A stretch of DNA of 64,000 bases from CAYJHC01 sp964369465 (GTDB taxonomy: Bacteria > Bacillota > Clostridia > Peptostreptococcales > Anaerovoracaceae): NCBI GenBank assembly GCA_964369465.1, contig CAYJEX010000007.1:3238-67237 (forward strand), given 5' to 3'. Numbering within the stretch: the stretch's first letter is position 1; each line of letters opens with the position of its first letter. Shown here one piece after another: positions 36,214-44,528 of this stretch. The position numbers and the translations under genes are program-made. Under the pieces are notes generated by a model. The model had not been told where the DNA came from. It did not search any database and saw only the letters and a program-made list of their open reading frames with translations.

Positions 36214-37540
36214 ACCTTTAAAAATTGCTTTCGAAACATTAGGTTGTAAGGTTAATCAGTACGAAACTGAAGTCTTGATAGAAGAATTTGAAAAAAGTGG
36301 AATTACAATTGTTGAAATGGAAAGTTCTAGTGTGGATGTTGCGATAATTAATACGTGTACTGTTACAAACATGGCAGATAGAAAGTCTAGACAACTAATT
36401 CGTAAAGCAAAAAAAAGAAATCCAAATTGTATTGTGGCCGTTATAGGATGTTACTCAGAAACAAATAATAAAGAAGTTTCAGAGATGAATGAAGTGGATA
36501 TCGTATTAGGGTCTAAAGACAAATATTCTGTTGTTGATGCAATTTTTTCAAAACTCGAAGTGAAATCGCATGAATGTGAAACAAAAGAAATAATGGACAC
36601 TTCATTTTTTAATGAAGCATCGCTTTCTAAAGCATTGGATTTTAGAAGTAGAGCTTATGTAAAAATCCAGGAAGGATGCAATAGATATTGTTCGTATTGT
36701 ATAATTCCATATGCAAGAGGACAACTTAAAAGCAGAGATATAGATAATATTCTTAATGAAGTAGATGCTCTTGTGAAAAATGGATATAAAGAAATAGTAT
36801 TAACAGGGATAAATACTGCTCTATATGGAATGGAAGAAAATCCAAACAAGAAATATATTAAATTACCAATTGAAAATATATTAGAAGAAATTGAGAAAAT
36901 AGAAGGTGACTTTAGAATTAGGCTTGGATCTTTAGAACCAACAGTAATAAACAAAGAACAAGTTAAGGGCTTATTAAAATATAAAAAATTGTGTAATCAT
37001 CTCCATTTATCATTACAAAGTGGGAGCGATGAGGTCCTAAGCAGGATGAATAGAAAGTATAATGGAAATGATTATTTGGATATAGTTAAAATTATTAGAG
37101 AGAAAGATCCATATTACGGAGTTTCTGCCGATGTTATTGTAGGTTTTCCTGGAGAAACAGAAGAGGACTTTGAGAAAACAAAAGAGATAATAAAGCATAG
37201 CAAATTATTAAGAACTCATGTATTTAAATTTTCAAAAAGAAAAGGCACTGTTGCAGCAGGGATGGATTTGCAAATAGATGAAAAGGTGAAAAGAGAAAGA
37301 AGTGACAGCGTTATTACTTTTTCTAATCAAATTGCAAAAGAATTTAATTGTCAACAAGTGGGAACAATTCAAGAAGTTTTAATAGAAAAATATAACAAGG
37401 AATTTTCTTTTTATGAAGGATATAGTAGAAATTATATTAAAGTATATTGTTTTCAGGATGATTTAAAAATAGGAGAATTATTTCAAATAAAAATAATAGA
37501 AAGTTATAAAGATGGAGTGAAAGGAGAACTTTATGTCTGA
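36206..37540 (+). CDS. mtaB: tRNA t6A37 methylthiotransferase MtaB
   Basis: MtaB adds a methylthio group to N6-threonylcarbamoyladenosine at tRNA position 37. The N-terminal UPF0004 domain starts with ETLGCKVNQYETE (first cluster Cys), with further Cys in NTCTVTN and IGCYSE. The radical SAM motif is CNRYCSYC and a C-terminal TRAM-like region follows. The VNQYE pattern separates MtaB from MiaB. 444 aa, typical length. It overlaps the preceding and following genes by 8 nt each. Confidence 0.94.
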   Translation: MNKPLKIAFETLGCKVNQYETEVLIEEFEKSGITIVEMESSSVDVAIINTCTVTNMADRKSRQLIRKAKKRNPNCIVAVIGCYSETNNKEVSEMNEVDIVLGSKDKYSVVDAIFSKLEVKSHECETKEIMDTSFFNEASLSKALDFRSRAYVKIQEGCNRYCSYCIIPYARGQLKSRDIDNILNEVDALVKNGYKEIVLTGINTALYGMEENPNKKYIKLPIENILEEIEKIEGDFRIRLGSLEPTVINKEQVKGLLKYKKLCNHLHLSLQSGSDEVLSRMNRKYNGNDYLDIVKIIREKDPYYGVSADVIVGFPGETEEDFEKTKEIIKHSKLLRTHVFKFSKRKGTVAAGMDLQIDEKVKRERSDSVITFSNQIAKEFNCQQVGTIQEVLIEKYNKEFSFYEGYSRNYIKVYCFQDDLKIGELFQIKIIESYKDGVKGELYV

Positions 37541-37874
37541 TTGCATATTTTGTAAAATAGTATCAAATGAAATTCCCTCGAAAAAAATATATGAAGATGA
37601 CAAGATCATTGCATTTTACGATTTGGAACCACAAGCGCCTGTGCACGTTTTAATTATTCCTAAAATTCATATTGCATCTCTTGACGAAATTAATGAAGAA
37701 CATCAGGAAGTTATGGGACATTTAATGGCAAAAATAAAAGAAATTGCTACTATTTTAAATTTAGAAAATGGATATAGAGCTGTAATAAATTGTGGAGAAG
37801 ATGGAAATCAAACTGTAGGACATCTGCATATGCATATATTAGGCAAACGAAAAATGTTGTGGCCACCAGGTTAA
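37533..37874 (+). CDS. HIT family protein (HinT-like nucleotide phosphoramidase)
   Basis: The histidine triad is HLHMH at residues 97-101, in the usual context GNQTVGHLHMHILGKR. Cys4 and Cys7 (CIFC) with His46 form the optional zinc site. The family hydrolyses AMP-linked phosphoramidates such as aminoacyl-adenylates. 113 aa, typical for HinT. Starts inside the end of mtaB. Confidence 0.94.
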   Translation: MSDCIFCKIVSNEIPSKKIYEDDKIIAFYDLEPQAPVHVLIIPKIHIASLDEINEEHQEVMGHLMAKIKEIATILNLENGYRAVINCGEDGNQTVGHLHMHILGKRKMLWPPG

Positions 37875-37940
37875 ATTTTCAGGGGTCAATTTATGTTATA
37901 TGAAGTTTTTTAAACTTAGATGTAAAGTATAGGAGGAATT

Positions 37941-38483
37941 ATGAATTTTTTGGAATGTGTAAAAAGCAGAAGAAGTATTAGAAAGTTTAAAGATAAAAAA
38001 ATTTCTCATGAAACGATAAAGAATTGTGTTGAAACAGCTTCGTTTTCGCCTTCATGGAAGAATACGCAAATTGTAAGATACCATTATACAGAAGATAAAG
38101 ATATAATGTCATTGATTGGTGAAACTTGTGTATTAGGATTTACATTTAACACCGCTACAATTAAAGCAGCGGCAAGCCTTATGGTTATTACTATGATAGA
38201 GAAGAGATCTGGCTATGAAAAAGATGGCTCATACTCAACCCCTAAGGAAGATAGATTTGAGATGTTTGATGCAGGGATTGCATCGCAAACATTTTGCCTT
38301 GCGGCAAATGAACAGGGGATTGGGACTGTAATCTTAGGGTATTTTGAAGAAGTAAAAATCAAAGAATTACTTCAAATCCCTGAAGAGCAGAAGATTGCAT
38401 GCATTATTGCAATGGGATATCCAGAAGAAATCCCTTCAATGGCAAAAAGAAAAACAGTAGAAGACTTACTTTCTTTTAAGTGA
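37941..38483 (+). CDS. Nitroreductase family protein
   Basis: The N-terminal SRRSIRKFKDKKIS is the FMN phosphate-binding start of the nitroreductase fold. The IASQTFCLAANEQGIGTVILGYF segment and the final GYPEE fit a 180-aa FMN-dependent reductase. The substrate is unknown. RBS TAGGAGGAATT is strong. It is the last gene before a convergent pair. Confidence 0.88.
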   Translation: MNFLECVKSRRSIRKFKDKKISHETIKNCVETASFSPSWKNTQIVRYHYTEDKDIMSLIGETCVLGFTFNTATIKAAASLMVITMIEKRSGYEKDGSYSTPKEDRFEMFDAGIASQTFCLAANEQGIGTVILGYFEEVKIKELLQIPEEQKIACIIAMGYPEEIPSMAKRKTVEDLLSFK

Positions 38484-38510
38484 TTAAAAGAAAAAAATGA
38501 TTTTAAAGCA

Positions 38511-38536
38511 AATGGCATAGTGTATACTATGCCATT
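38511..38536. terminator. Convergent hairpin between nitroreductase and aminotransferase
   Basis: AATGGCATAGT (38511-38521) pairs perfectly with ACTATGCCATT (38526-38536), loop GTAT. It overlaps the stop codon of the reverse-strand aminotransferase. No immediate T-run follows on the plus strand; on the minus strand a T-rich stretch comes about 17 nt later, so its strength is uncertain. Confidence 0.45.
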
Positions 38537-39729
38537 ACTGATTTATTGTATTCTTCTATTCCTTTTTCAAGTACTTTCATAGCACGTATTATCTCTTCTG
38601 GAGTGCTAGCACAGAATGAAAATCTGGCTTTTTCTTTTCCTTTTTCAGGGTTGGCATAAAATCCAGAACCCGTAGCAAATGAAAGTGTTTCCCCATTGTA
38701 TACGAAGTTTTTTAGTAACCATTCGGCAAAATGATCAGTATCGTCTACAGGTAATTTGACAAAAGCATATAGAGAGCTTTTAGGGGTGACACATGTAATT
38801 CCATTTATATTGTTTAGGCATTCACATAAAACATCTCTTCTGGCTTTGTATATTTCTGATGACTTCATGATGTGGTCGTGTCCATTGTCTAACAAAGCCA
38901 CTGTGGATATCTGATCAATTGTAGAAACAGATAATCTTGCTTGACATAATTTTAATGTTTGTGAAATAAATTCTTTATTTTTTGAAACAAGTGTTCCTAT
39001 TCTTCCGCCACAAGCGCTATAGTGCTTAGAAATGCTATCTACAATAACTACTCTATCAGATATATTTGACATAGATAGGAAAGATTTATAGAAGGTATTT
39101 TCGTATATAAAGTATCTATATACTTCATCAGAGATGATAAATATATTTTTCTCTAAAGCTATTTCACATATTAAATTCATTTCGTCTTCAGAAAAAACAC
39201 TTCCAAGTGGATTGCTTGGATTTGAAACTAGTATAGCTTTTGTTCTTGGAGTGATTTTAGAAATGATTTCTTCTTTTGAAGGAAGGGCATATTCATTTTC
39301 AATTTTCAACTCAACTGTGACTAATTTTGCTCCAGATAGTTTTAAAAAGCTATCATAGTTTGAATAGAAAGGTTCAAATAATAAAACTTCATCTCCTTCA
39401 TCACAAATAGTTGAAATAGCAAATGTGAGTGCTTCGCTTCCCCCTTGAGTAATTAGAATATCTTCTGAGGAAACATCTAAACCTAACCTTTTATATACAC
39501 GTGCAAAAGCATCAAGTAACTCCTGTATGCCTAAAGAGTTTGTATATTTTAATATATCGCTGTCAAAAGCTTTGGCTTTGTTAATGTATTCGCGAGGAGT
39601 AATTATATTTGGTTGTCCAATATGCATTTCATGCACAAAAATTCCATTATTTTGGGCGGCTTCAATATATGGGACTAGATTTCTAACATTGGAATATTTG
39701 ATACTGTTTATGCGATTTGAAAATTTCAT
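38527..39729 (-). CDS. PLP-dependent aminotransferase, class I/II
   Basis: A 400-aa fold type I aminotransferase. Visible are GQPNIITPREYI, ITQGGSEALTFAI, VSNPSNPLGSVF, EVYRYFIYE and SISKHYSACGGRIG with the Schiff-base Lys. The C-terminal Arg for carboxylate binding is in KARFSFCAS. The substrate amino acid cannot be told. The start ATG has AAGGAGTTATAA upstream. It is the only reverse-strand gene between 12.4 and 46.5 kb. Confidence 0.9.
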   Translation of the reverse strand: MKFSNRINSIKYSNVRNLVPYIEAAQNNGIFVHEMHIGQPNIITPREYINKAKAFDSDILKYTNSLGIQELLDAFARVYKRLGLDVSSEDILITQGGSEALTFAISTICDEGDEVLLFEPFYSNYDSFLKLSGAKLVTVELKIENEYALPSKEEIISKITPRTKAILVSNPSNPLGSVFSEDEMNLICEIALEKNIFIISDEVYRYFIYENTFYKSFLSMSNISDRVVIVDSISKHYSACGGRIGTLVSKNKEFISQTLKLCQARLSVSTIDQISTVALLDNGHDHIMKSSEIYKARRDVLCECLNNINGITCVTPKSSLYAFVKLPVDDTDHFAEWLLKNFVYNGETLSFATGSGFYANPEKGKEKARFSFCASTPEEIIRAMKVLEKGIEEYNKSVMA

Positions 39730-39894
39730 TTATAACTCCTTATAAAGTTTTACATATTGTTGTTGACACTTATCTACAAATTATACAATAATAATACAAA
39801 AAAATCTACAATATGATATAATTAAACAATATGGCCTATATATGTGTGACACATGTATAATAAAGTACTATATAATTTTGGGGGTAAATAACAC

Positions 39895-40080
39895 GTGATT
39901 GTTTTAAAAATAACTTTACTAATTATGCTATTGATTCCATTTATATGCTTATGTTTATACCTTATGCTTCATACATATATTAAATACGAAAAAAGAGATA
40001 AGAAAAAAATAAACTCACAAATAGAAAGAGAAGAAAATTTGTATGAAAAGAGGAATATTCATTACAATAGAAGGTCCTGA
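39895..40080 (+). CDS. Possible small membrane protein upstream of tmk
   Basis: A 61-codon reading starts at GTG 39895 with GGGGGTAA about 10 nt upstream. It has one strongly hydrophobic segment (residues 3-30) followed by a highly charged tail. Its last 38 nt overlap tmk in another frame. TATAAT boxes lie upstream (39856-39861 and 39871-39876), so the region is probably the tmk promoter and leader. Translation is plausible but unproven; no family is recognised. Confidence 0.4.
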   Translation: MIVLKITLLIMLLIPFICLCLYLMLHTYIKYEKRDKKKINSQIEREENLYEKRNIHYNRRS

Positions 40081-40675
40081 TGGATCAGGTAAATCAACCC
40101 AGCTTTTACATATAAAAACCTTCTTTGAAAAAGAAGGTTTGAGTGCTATTTTCACAAGAGAGCCTGGAGGAACTAAAATAAGTGAGCGAATTCGAAGTGT
40201 GATTTTAGATGATGATAATTCGAATATGAATCCAAAAGCTGAAGCTTTTTTGTACGCTGCCTCTAGGGCGCAACATGTAAGTGAAATTATTAAACCTTCA
40301 CTTGAAGAAGGAAAAAATGTAATATGTGATAGATATATTGATTCATCAATTGTGTACCAGGGGATAGCTAGGCAGCTAGGACCTTTTGTAGAAGAGCTAA
40401 ATAAATGGGGAACCGATAACCTTACTCCAGATTTGACTATACTTCTTGTGGTGGATCCAATAACAGGAAAAAAGCGAAGAAAAAACAGAACAGAAGACAG
40501 GATAGAAAGTGAAAAAATATCATTTCATGAAGAAGTTTATAAAGGATATCTTTCTTTAAGTGAGAAAAAAAATGATAGATATATTTTGATAGATGGAACT
40601 AAAAGTAAAAATGAAATTAGCAATATTATCACAGAGGCTATAAAAAAGGTGTTAATTACTAATGAAACAAAATAA
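40043..40675 (+). CDS. tmk: Thymidylate kinase
   Basis: Tmk phosphorylates dTMP to dTDP. The P-loop is GPDGSGKST at residues 10-18, the DRY motif is in CDRYIDSSIVYQG, and the lid region RKNRTEDRIE is present. 210 aa, standard. It overlaps holB by 14 nt, giving the conserved tmk-holB-ricT order of Firmicutes. Confidence 0.96.
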   Translation: MKRGIFITIEGPDGSGKSTQLLHIKTFFEKEGLSAIFTREPGGTKISERIRSVILDDDNSNMNPKAEAFLYAASRAQHVSEIIKPSLEEGKNVICDRYIDSSIVYQGIARQLGPFVEELNKWGTDNLTPDLTILLVVDPITGKKRRKNRTEDRIESEKISFHEEVYKGYLSLSEKKNDRYILIDGTKSKNEISNIITEAIKKVLITNETK

Positions 40676-41492
40676 CTCTTTAGAATATTTTAATAATAGA
40701 AAAATTTTCAATTCACTAAAAAACGATATTGCATCTAATAGGATTAAGCATGCATATATTTTTGAAGGAAATATAAATGCTCCTAAAATTGAAATAGCAA
40801 AATCTTTTATCAAAGCCATTTTATGCGAAAAAGAAAAAGGACAAGGATGCCAAATTTGTGGAACATGTAAAAGAATTGAAACAGAAAATTATATTGATCT
40901 TTTGATTGTTAGAAAAACAGATGCAAAAAATGTTTCGACAAAAAGCATAAAAAATAAGCAAATAAAAGATATGCAAGAAAGACTAATGAACAAACCATTT
41001 GAAGGTGATAGAAATATTGTTATAATTAATGATGGACAAACATTGAGTGAAGAAGCATTTAACACGTTACTAAAGACGTTAGAGGAACCAAGCGAAGGGA
41101 CAATAATTATTATTCTGGTAGAAAATTGTGATTTGATTCCTAATACAATTCTTTCAAGGTGTGTAAAGCATTATATATATGAAGAAGATAAGGAAAAAGA
41201 AATATATAAAGATATTGCAGAAAAAATAATATTTTCTTTGTTGAATAATGAATCTTACTATATTGTGAGTGATTTGTTAGAAAAATATATGGATGATAGA
41301 GAAAAAGCATATATTTTACTAGATCATTTGATGGATGTTTTAAGAAACATTATTGTGAATAATGGAAATAAAGATATTAGAGAAAAGGCGTATAGCGCTA
41401 TATATAAAATTGAAAATGCTAGAATAGAAATTCAATCCAATGTCTCAATATCATATGCGATGAAAAAAATGGTTATAGAAATCGGAGGATAA
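40662..41492 (+). CDS. holB: DNA polymerase III subunit delta'
   Basis: A clamp-loader subunit. The AAA+ fold is visible: HAYIFEG, a Cys cluster CEKEKGQGCQICGTCKRI (zinc module), NDGQTLSEEAFNTLLKTLEEP and the sensor ILSRC. The P-loop position (EGNINAPKIE) lacks the GKT pattern, consistent with delta' subunits that do not bind ATP. At 276 aa it is somewhat short compared with about 330, with a trimmed C-terminal domain. Confidence 0.92.
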   Translation: MKQNNSLEYFNNRKIFNSLKNDIASNRIKHAYIFEGNINAPKIEIAKSFIKAILCEKEKGQGCQICGTCKRIETENYIDLLIVRKTDAKNVSTKSIKNKQIKDMQERLMNKPFEGDRNIVIINDGQTLSEEAFNTLLKTLEEPSEGTIIIILVENCDLIPNTILSRCVKHYIYEEDKEKEIYKDIAEKIIFSLLNNESYYIVSDLLEKYMDDREKAYILLDHLMDVLRNIIVNNGNKDIREKAYSAIYKIENARIEIQSNVSISYAMKKMVIEIGG

Positions 41493-41496
41493 AGTG

Positions 41497-42408
41497 ATGA
41501 AAAATGTAGTAGGTGTAAAGTTTAGAATGGCAGGAAGAGAATATTATTTTCATCCAAATGGTCTTGAACTAAAGCAAAACGACTCTGTGATCGTTGAAAC
41601 ATCTAGAGGGATAGAATTTGCTACTGTTGTTGCGGAAGAAAAAGAGGTTTCAGACTCAAATGTAGTTGAACCTTTGAAAAAGGTTATTAGAATTGCAACA
41701 AAAGAAGATATAATCCAGAACAAAATAAATACAGATAAAAGAGAAGAGTCAATAAAATTATGCCAAGAGAAGATAGATAAACATGATTTAGATATGAAAC
41801 TAATAGATGTAGAGCATACTTTTGATAATACAAAAATTGTATTTTATTTCACGGCGGATGGAAGAATTGATTTTAGAGAGTTAGTTAAAGACCTTGCAAC
41901 AATTTTCAAAAAGAGAATAGAATTAAGACAAATAGGCGTAAGAGATGAAGCTAAACTGTTAGGAGGAATTGGAAACTGCGGGAAAGGATTATGTTGTCAT
42001 ACGTGGCTAAATGATTTTGATTCTGTTTCGATAAAAATGGCTAAAGTACAAAATTTATCCCTTAACCCCACAAAAATATCAGGCATTTGTGGAAGGCTTA
42101 TGTGTTGTTTGAAATTTGAAAATGAAATGTATGTTGAGTTGAAAAAGGGAATGCCAAATGTAGGAGAAAAAATTGAAACAAAAGAAGGGGACGCTATTGT
42201 TGTAGATGTTAATATTCTAGAAAGTAATGTAAAGGCAAGAACAATTGTATCTACAGGCAAAGAAGAAGATAATTTTCAAGACAAACTTAGTAACGAAGTT
42301 ATTGTATTGAAAAAAGATGAATTTAAGAGAATTCATAAGAAAAAAAATAACAAATTTGATAAAGACGAAGAGCTATCTGAAGAGATAAAAAAAATAATTT
42401 CGAATTAA
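41497..42408 (+). CDS. ricT: PSP1-domain regulator RicT (YaaT)
   Basis: The PSP1 C-terminal domain has the Cys set GNCGKGLCCHTWL and GICGRLMCCLKF, which in Bacillus RicT helps bind [4Fe-4S] clusters in the RicAFT complex that regulates mRNA processing, biofilm and sporulation. It follows holB by 4 nt. ATG 41497 is preferred over GTG 41494 because the GGAGG is 8 nt upstream. 303 aa. A YlbF-type partner candidate is at 29804. Confidence 0.92.
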   Translation: MKNVVGVKFRMAGREYYFHPNGLELKQNDSVIVETSRGIEFATVVAEEKEVSDSNVVEPLKKVIRIATKEDIIQNKINTDKREESIKLCQEKIDKHDLDMKLIDVEHTFDNTKIVFYFTADGRIDFRELVKDLATIFKKRIELRQIGVRDEAKLLGGIGNCGKGLCCHTWLNDFDSVSIKMAKVQNLSLNPTKISGICGRLMCCLKFENEMYVELKKGMPNVGEKIETKEGDAIVVDVNILESNVKARTIVSTGKEEDNFQDKLSNEVIVLKKDEFKRIHKKKNNKFDKDEELSEEIKKIISN

Positions 42409-42563
42409 AATAAGGTAGCGAAAAAATCTAATGTTATGAATTAGTCATATGAGAATATAACTAAAATTCAATTAATGCAAAATGTTATGGAAAAACAAAT
42501 GCAAATATGGTAAAATTTAGATGACGAAATTTAAGAATTACTATAATTAGGAGGATGTCAAAA

Positions 42564-42890
42564 ATGGATACAATGATAAGTATCAAGGATTTAGGTTTAA
42601 TATGCATTTTTATGGCACTTACTATATTGTTGATATATTTAATAATACTAGTAAAAAATACAGTTGAAACAGTAAAAAGAACTAATAGGATATTAGCTGA
42701 TACAGAAGAAATGACTGCAATTGCAAACAAAAGAGCGAAAGATTTGGATGGAATTGTTGAGGATGTGTCAGGAATGGTTTCTTCAGTTACAGAAGCATAT
42801 AAGGGGCATGAAACAACAGTGAAATCACTATCTAAAATTATGACTGCAATAACTTCACTGATAAATTTGTTTAAGAAAAGAGAGGAATGA
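42564..42890 (+). CDS. Small membrane-anchored coiled-coil protein (DUF948-like)
   Basis: One hydrophobic helix (about residues 8-31) is followed by a heptad-like helical tail with many Val, Ile and Lys, as in DUF948-type or methyl-accepting-like stalks. 108 aa. ATG 42564 is chosen because AGGAGG lies about 9 nt upstream and overlaps an earlier in-frame ATG at 42555. Its TGA stop is 2 nt before the ATG of the AbrB-type gene. Function unknown. Confidence 0.65.
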   Translation: MDTMISIKDLGLICIFMALTILLIYLIILVKNTVETVKRTNRILADTEEMTAIANKRAKDLDGIVEDVSGMVSSVTEAYKGHETTVKSLSKIMTAITSLINLFKKREE

Positions 42891-42892
42891 CA

Positions 42893-43135
42893 ATGAAAGC
42901 AACCGGGATAGTTAGAAAAGTTGATGAATTAGGTAGAATTGTTTTGCCAATTGAGATTAGAAGAACGCTAGATATAGAAATAAAAGATGCAATTGAAATT
43001 TTTGTAGACGAAGAGCATATTATATTAAAAAAATATGAACCTGCATGTATATTCTGTGGTAATGCAAAAAATATAAAAAAAATTAACTCTAAGAATATAT
43101 GCGAAGATTGTATAAAAGAAATAAGTGAGTTATAA
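42893..43135 (+). CDS. AbrB/SpoVT-type transcriptional regulator with zinc ribbon
   Basis: The N-terminal swapped-hairpin DNA-binding domain is clear: KATGIVRKVDELGRIVLPIE, then EIFVDEEHIILKKYEP. Two Cys pairs (CIFC at about residues 54-57 and CEDC) form a small C-terminal zinc module, as in AbrB-like transition-state regulators. 80 aa. ATG 42893 has AGAGG 7 nt upstream; ATG 42887 would be too close. Confidence 0.9.
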   Translation: MKATGIVRKVDELGRIVLPIEIRRTLDIEIKDAIEIFVDEEHIILKKYEPACIFCGNAKNIKKINSKNICEDCIKEISEL

Positions 43136-43140
43136 CAATT

Positions 43141-43170
43141 TATAAACGACAGGTAATTCTGTCGTTTATA
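43141..43170 (+). terminator. Hairpin after the AbrB-type gene
   Basis: TATAAACGACAG (43141-43152) and CTGTCGTTTATA (43159-43170) form a perfect 12-bp stem with loop GTAATT, 5 nt after the stop. The T tract that follows is weak. Confidence 0.6.
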
Positions 43171-43257
43171 TTAAAAATATAATCGTTTATAAGAATCAAA
43201 CTTATTATTACTATGTTAGTTTTTTATTCCGATTATATTTTCTTTTTGGAGGAAAAT

Positions 43258-44526
43258 TTGGCAAAATATATAGTAAAGAAGAGCGATCCATTAATAGGTG
43301 AAGTTACAATAAGTGGAGCTAAAAACTCTGTTTTACCTTTGATGGCAGCAACATTGCTTACTGAGGAAGAAACAATAATTATGGACGCTCCAGCATTAAA
43401 AGATGTCGAGATAATGTGTAATATTTTGCGTTCAGTTGGTGCAAAAGTTGTAGATTATTTAGAAAGTAATGTTGTTGAAATAAATGCGAAAGAAATTTTA
43501 ACAGAAGAAGTTCCATTTGATTTGGTAGGGAAAATGAGAGCATCGATTCTTGTTTTAGGGCCTCTTTTGGCACGCCAAGGAAAAGCAAAAATAGCACTTC
43601 CAGGAGGATGTGCTATAGGAGATAGACCTATAGAACTTCATATTAAAGGACTGACTGCTTTAGGGGCGACAATTAAAGAAAATAAAGATGGATGGCTAGA
43701 TTGTAAAGCTAATAAACTTGTAGGGGCGACTATCTATCTTGATTTTCCAAGTGTAGGTGCTACTGAGAATTTAATAATGGCTGCATCTATGGCAGAAGGA
43801 GTAACTATAATAGAAAATGCAGCACAAGAACCAGAAATTGTTGATTTAGCTAATTTTATAAACAAAATGGGTGGAAAAGTAAGAGGAGCTGGTACTGATA
43901 TAATAAAAATCGAAGGAGTATCAAAGCTAAAAGGTGCAAAACATAATGTCATACCTGATAGAATTGAAGCAGGAACATTTATGATAGCAGCTGCTATAAC
44001 AAGAGGAGAAATAATGGTGAAGAATGTGTTGCCTGAACATATGAGACCCATTATTGCAAAATTAAGAGAATGTGGAATTGAAATTGAAGAGTATGAAGAT
44101 ACAATTATTGTTAGAGCTTCAGGAAACAAGAAATTGCTCTCAACAGATATCAAAACATTGCCATATCCCGGATTTCCTACTGATATGCAAGCACAATTTA
44201 TGGCATTTTTAACTACGGTGGATGGTCCAAGTGTTGTTATTGAAAGTGTATTTGAGAACAGATATATGCATGTAAAAGAACTAGAAAAAATGGGAGCAAA
44301 ACTAAGAGTACAAGATAGAAGTGCAATAATAGAAGGAAAGAAAAAATTAAAAGGCGCTAAAGTGGATGCTACTGATTTAAGGGCTGGTGCAGCAGTTGTT
44401 TTGGCAGGGTTTGTAGCAGAAGGAGAAACGGAAGTATCGGAAATTTATCATATTGAAAGAGGATATGAAAAATTCGTTGAAAAATTCAGATCATTAGGTG
44501 GGAATATAGAAAAGGTAGACGAATAA
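43258..44526 (+). CDS. murA: UDP-N-acetylglucosamine 1-carboxyvinyltransferase
   Basis: MurA transfers enolpyruvyl from PEP to UDP-GlcNAc, the first committed step of peptidoglycan synthesis. The start region ISGAKNSVLPLMAATLL, active Cys118 in ALPGGCAIGDRPIELH, and the late RAGAAVVLAGFVAEG are clear. The start is TTG 43258 with GGAGG 5-9 nt upstream; a 15-codon extension from ATG 43213 has no RBS. 422 aa. Cys at the active site predicts fosfomycin sensitivity. Confidence 0.96.
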   Translation: MAKYIVKKSDPLIGEVTISGAKNSVLPLMAATLLTEEETIIMDAPALKDVEIMCNILRSVGAKVVDYLESNVVEINAKEILTEEVPFDLVGKMRASILVLGPLLARQGKAKIALPGGCAIGDRPIELHIKGLTALGATIKENKDGWLDCKANKLVGATIYLDFPSVGATENLIMAASMAEGVTIIENAAQEPEIVDLANFINKMGGKVRGAGTDIIKIEGVSKLKGAKHNVIPDRIEAGTFMIAAAITRGEIMVKNVLPEHMRPIIAKLRECGIEIEEYEDTIIVRASGNKKLLSTDIKTLPYPGFPTDMQAQFMAFLTTVDGPSVVIESVFENRYMHVKELEKMGAKLRVQDRSAIIEGKKKLKGAKVDATDLRAGAAVVLAGFVAEGETEVSEIYHIERGYEKFVEKFRSLGGNIEKVDE

Positions 44527-44528
44527 AA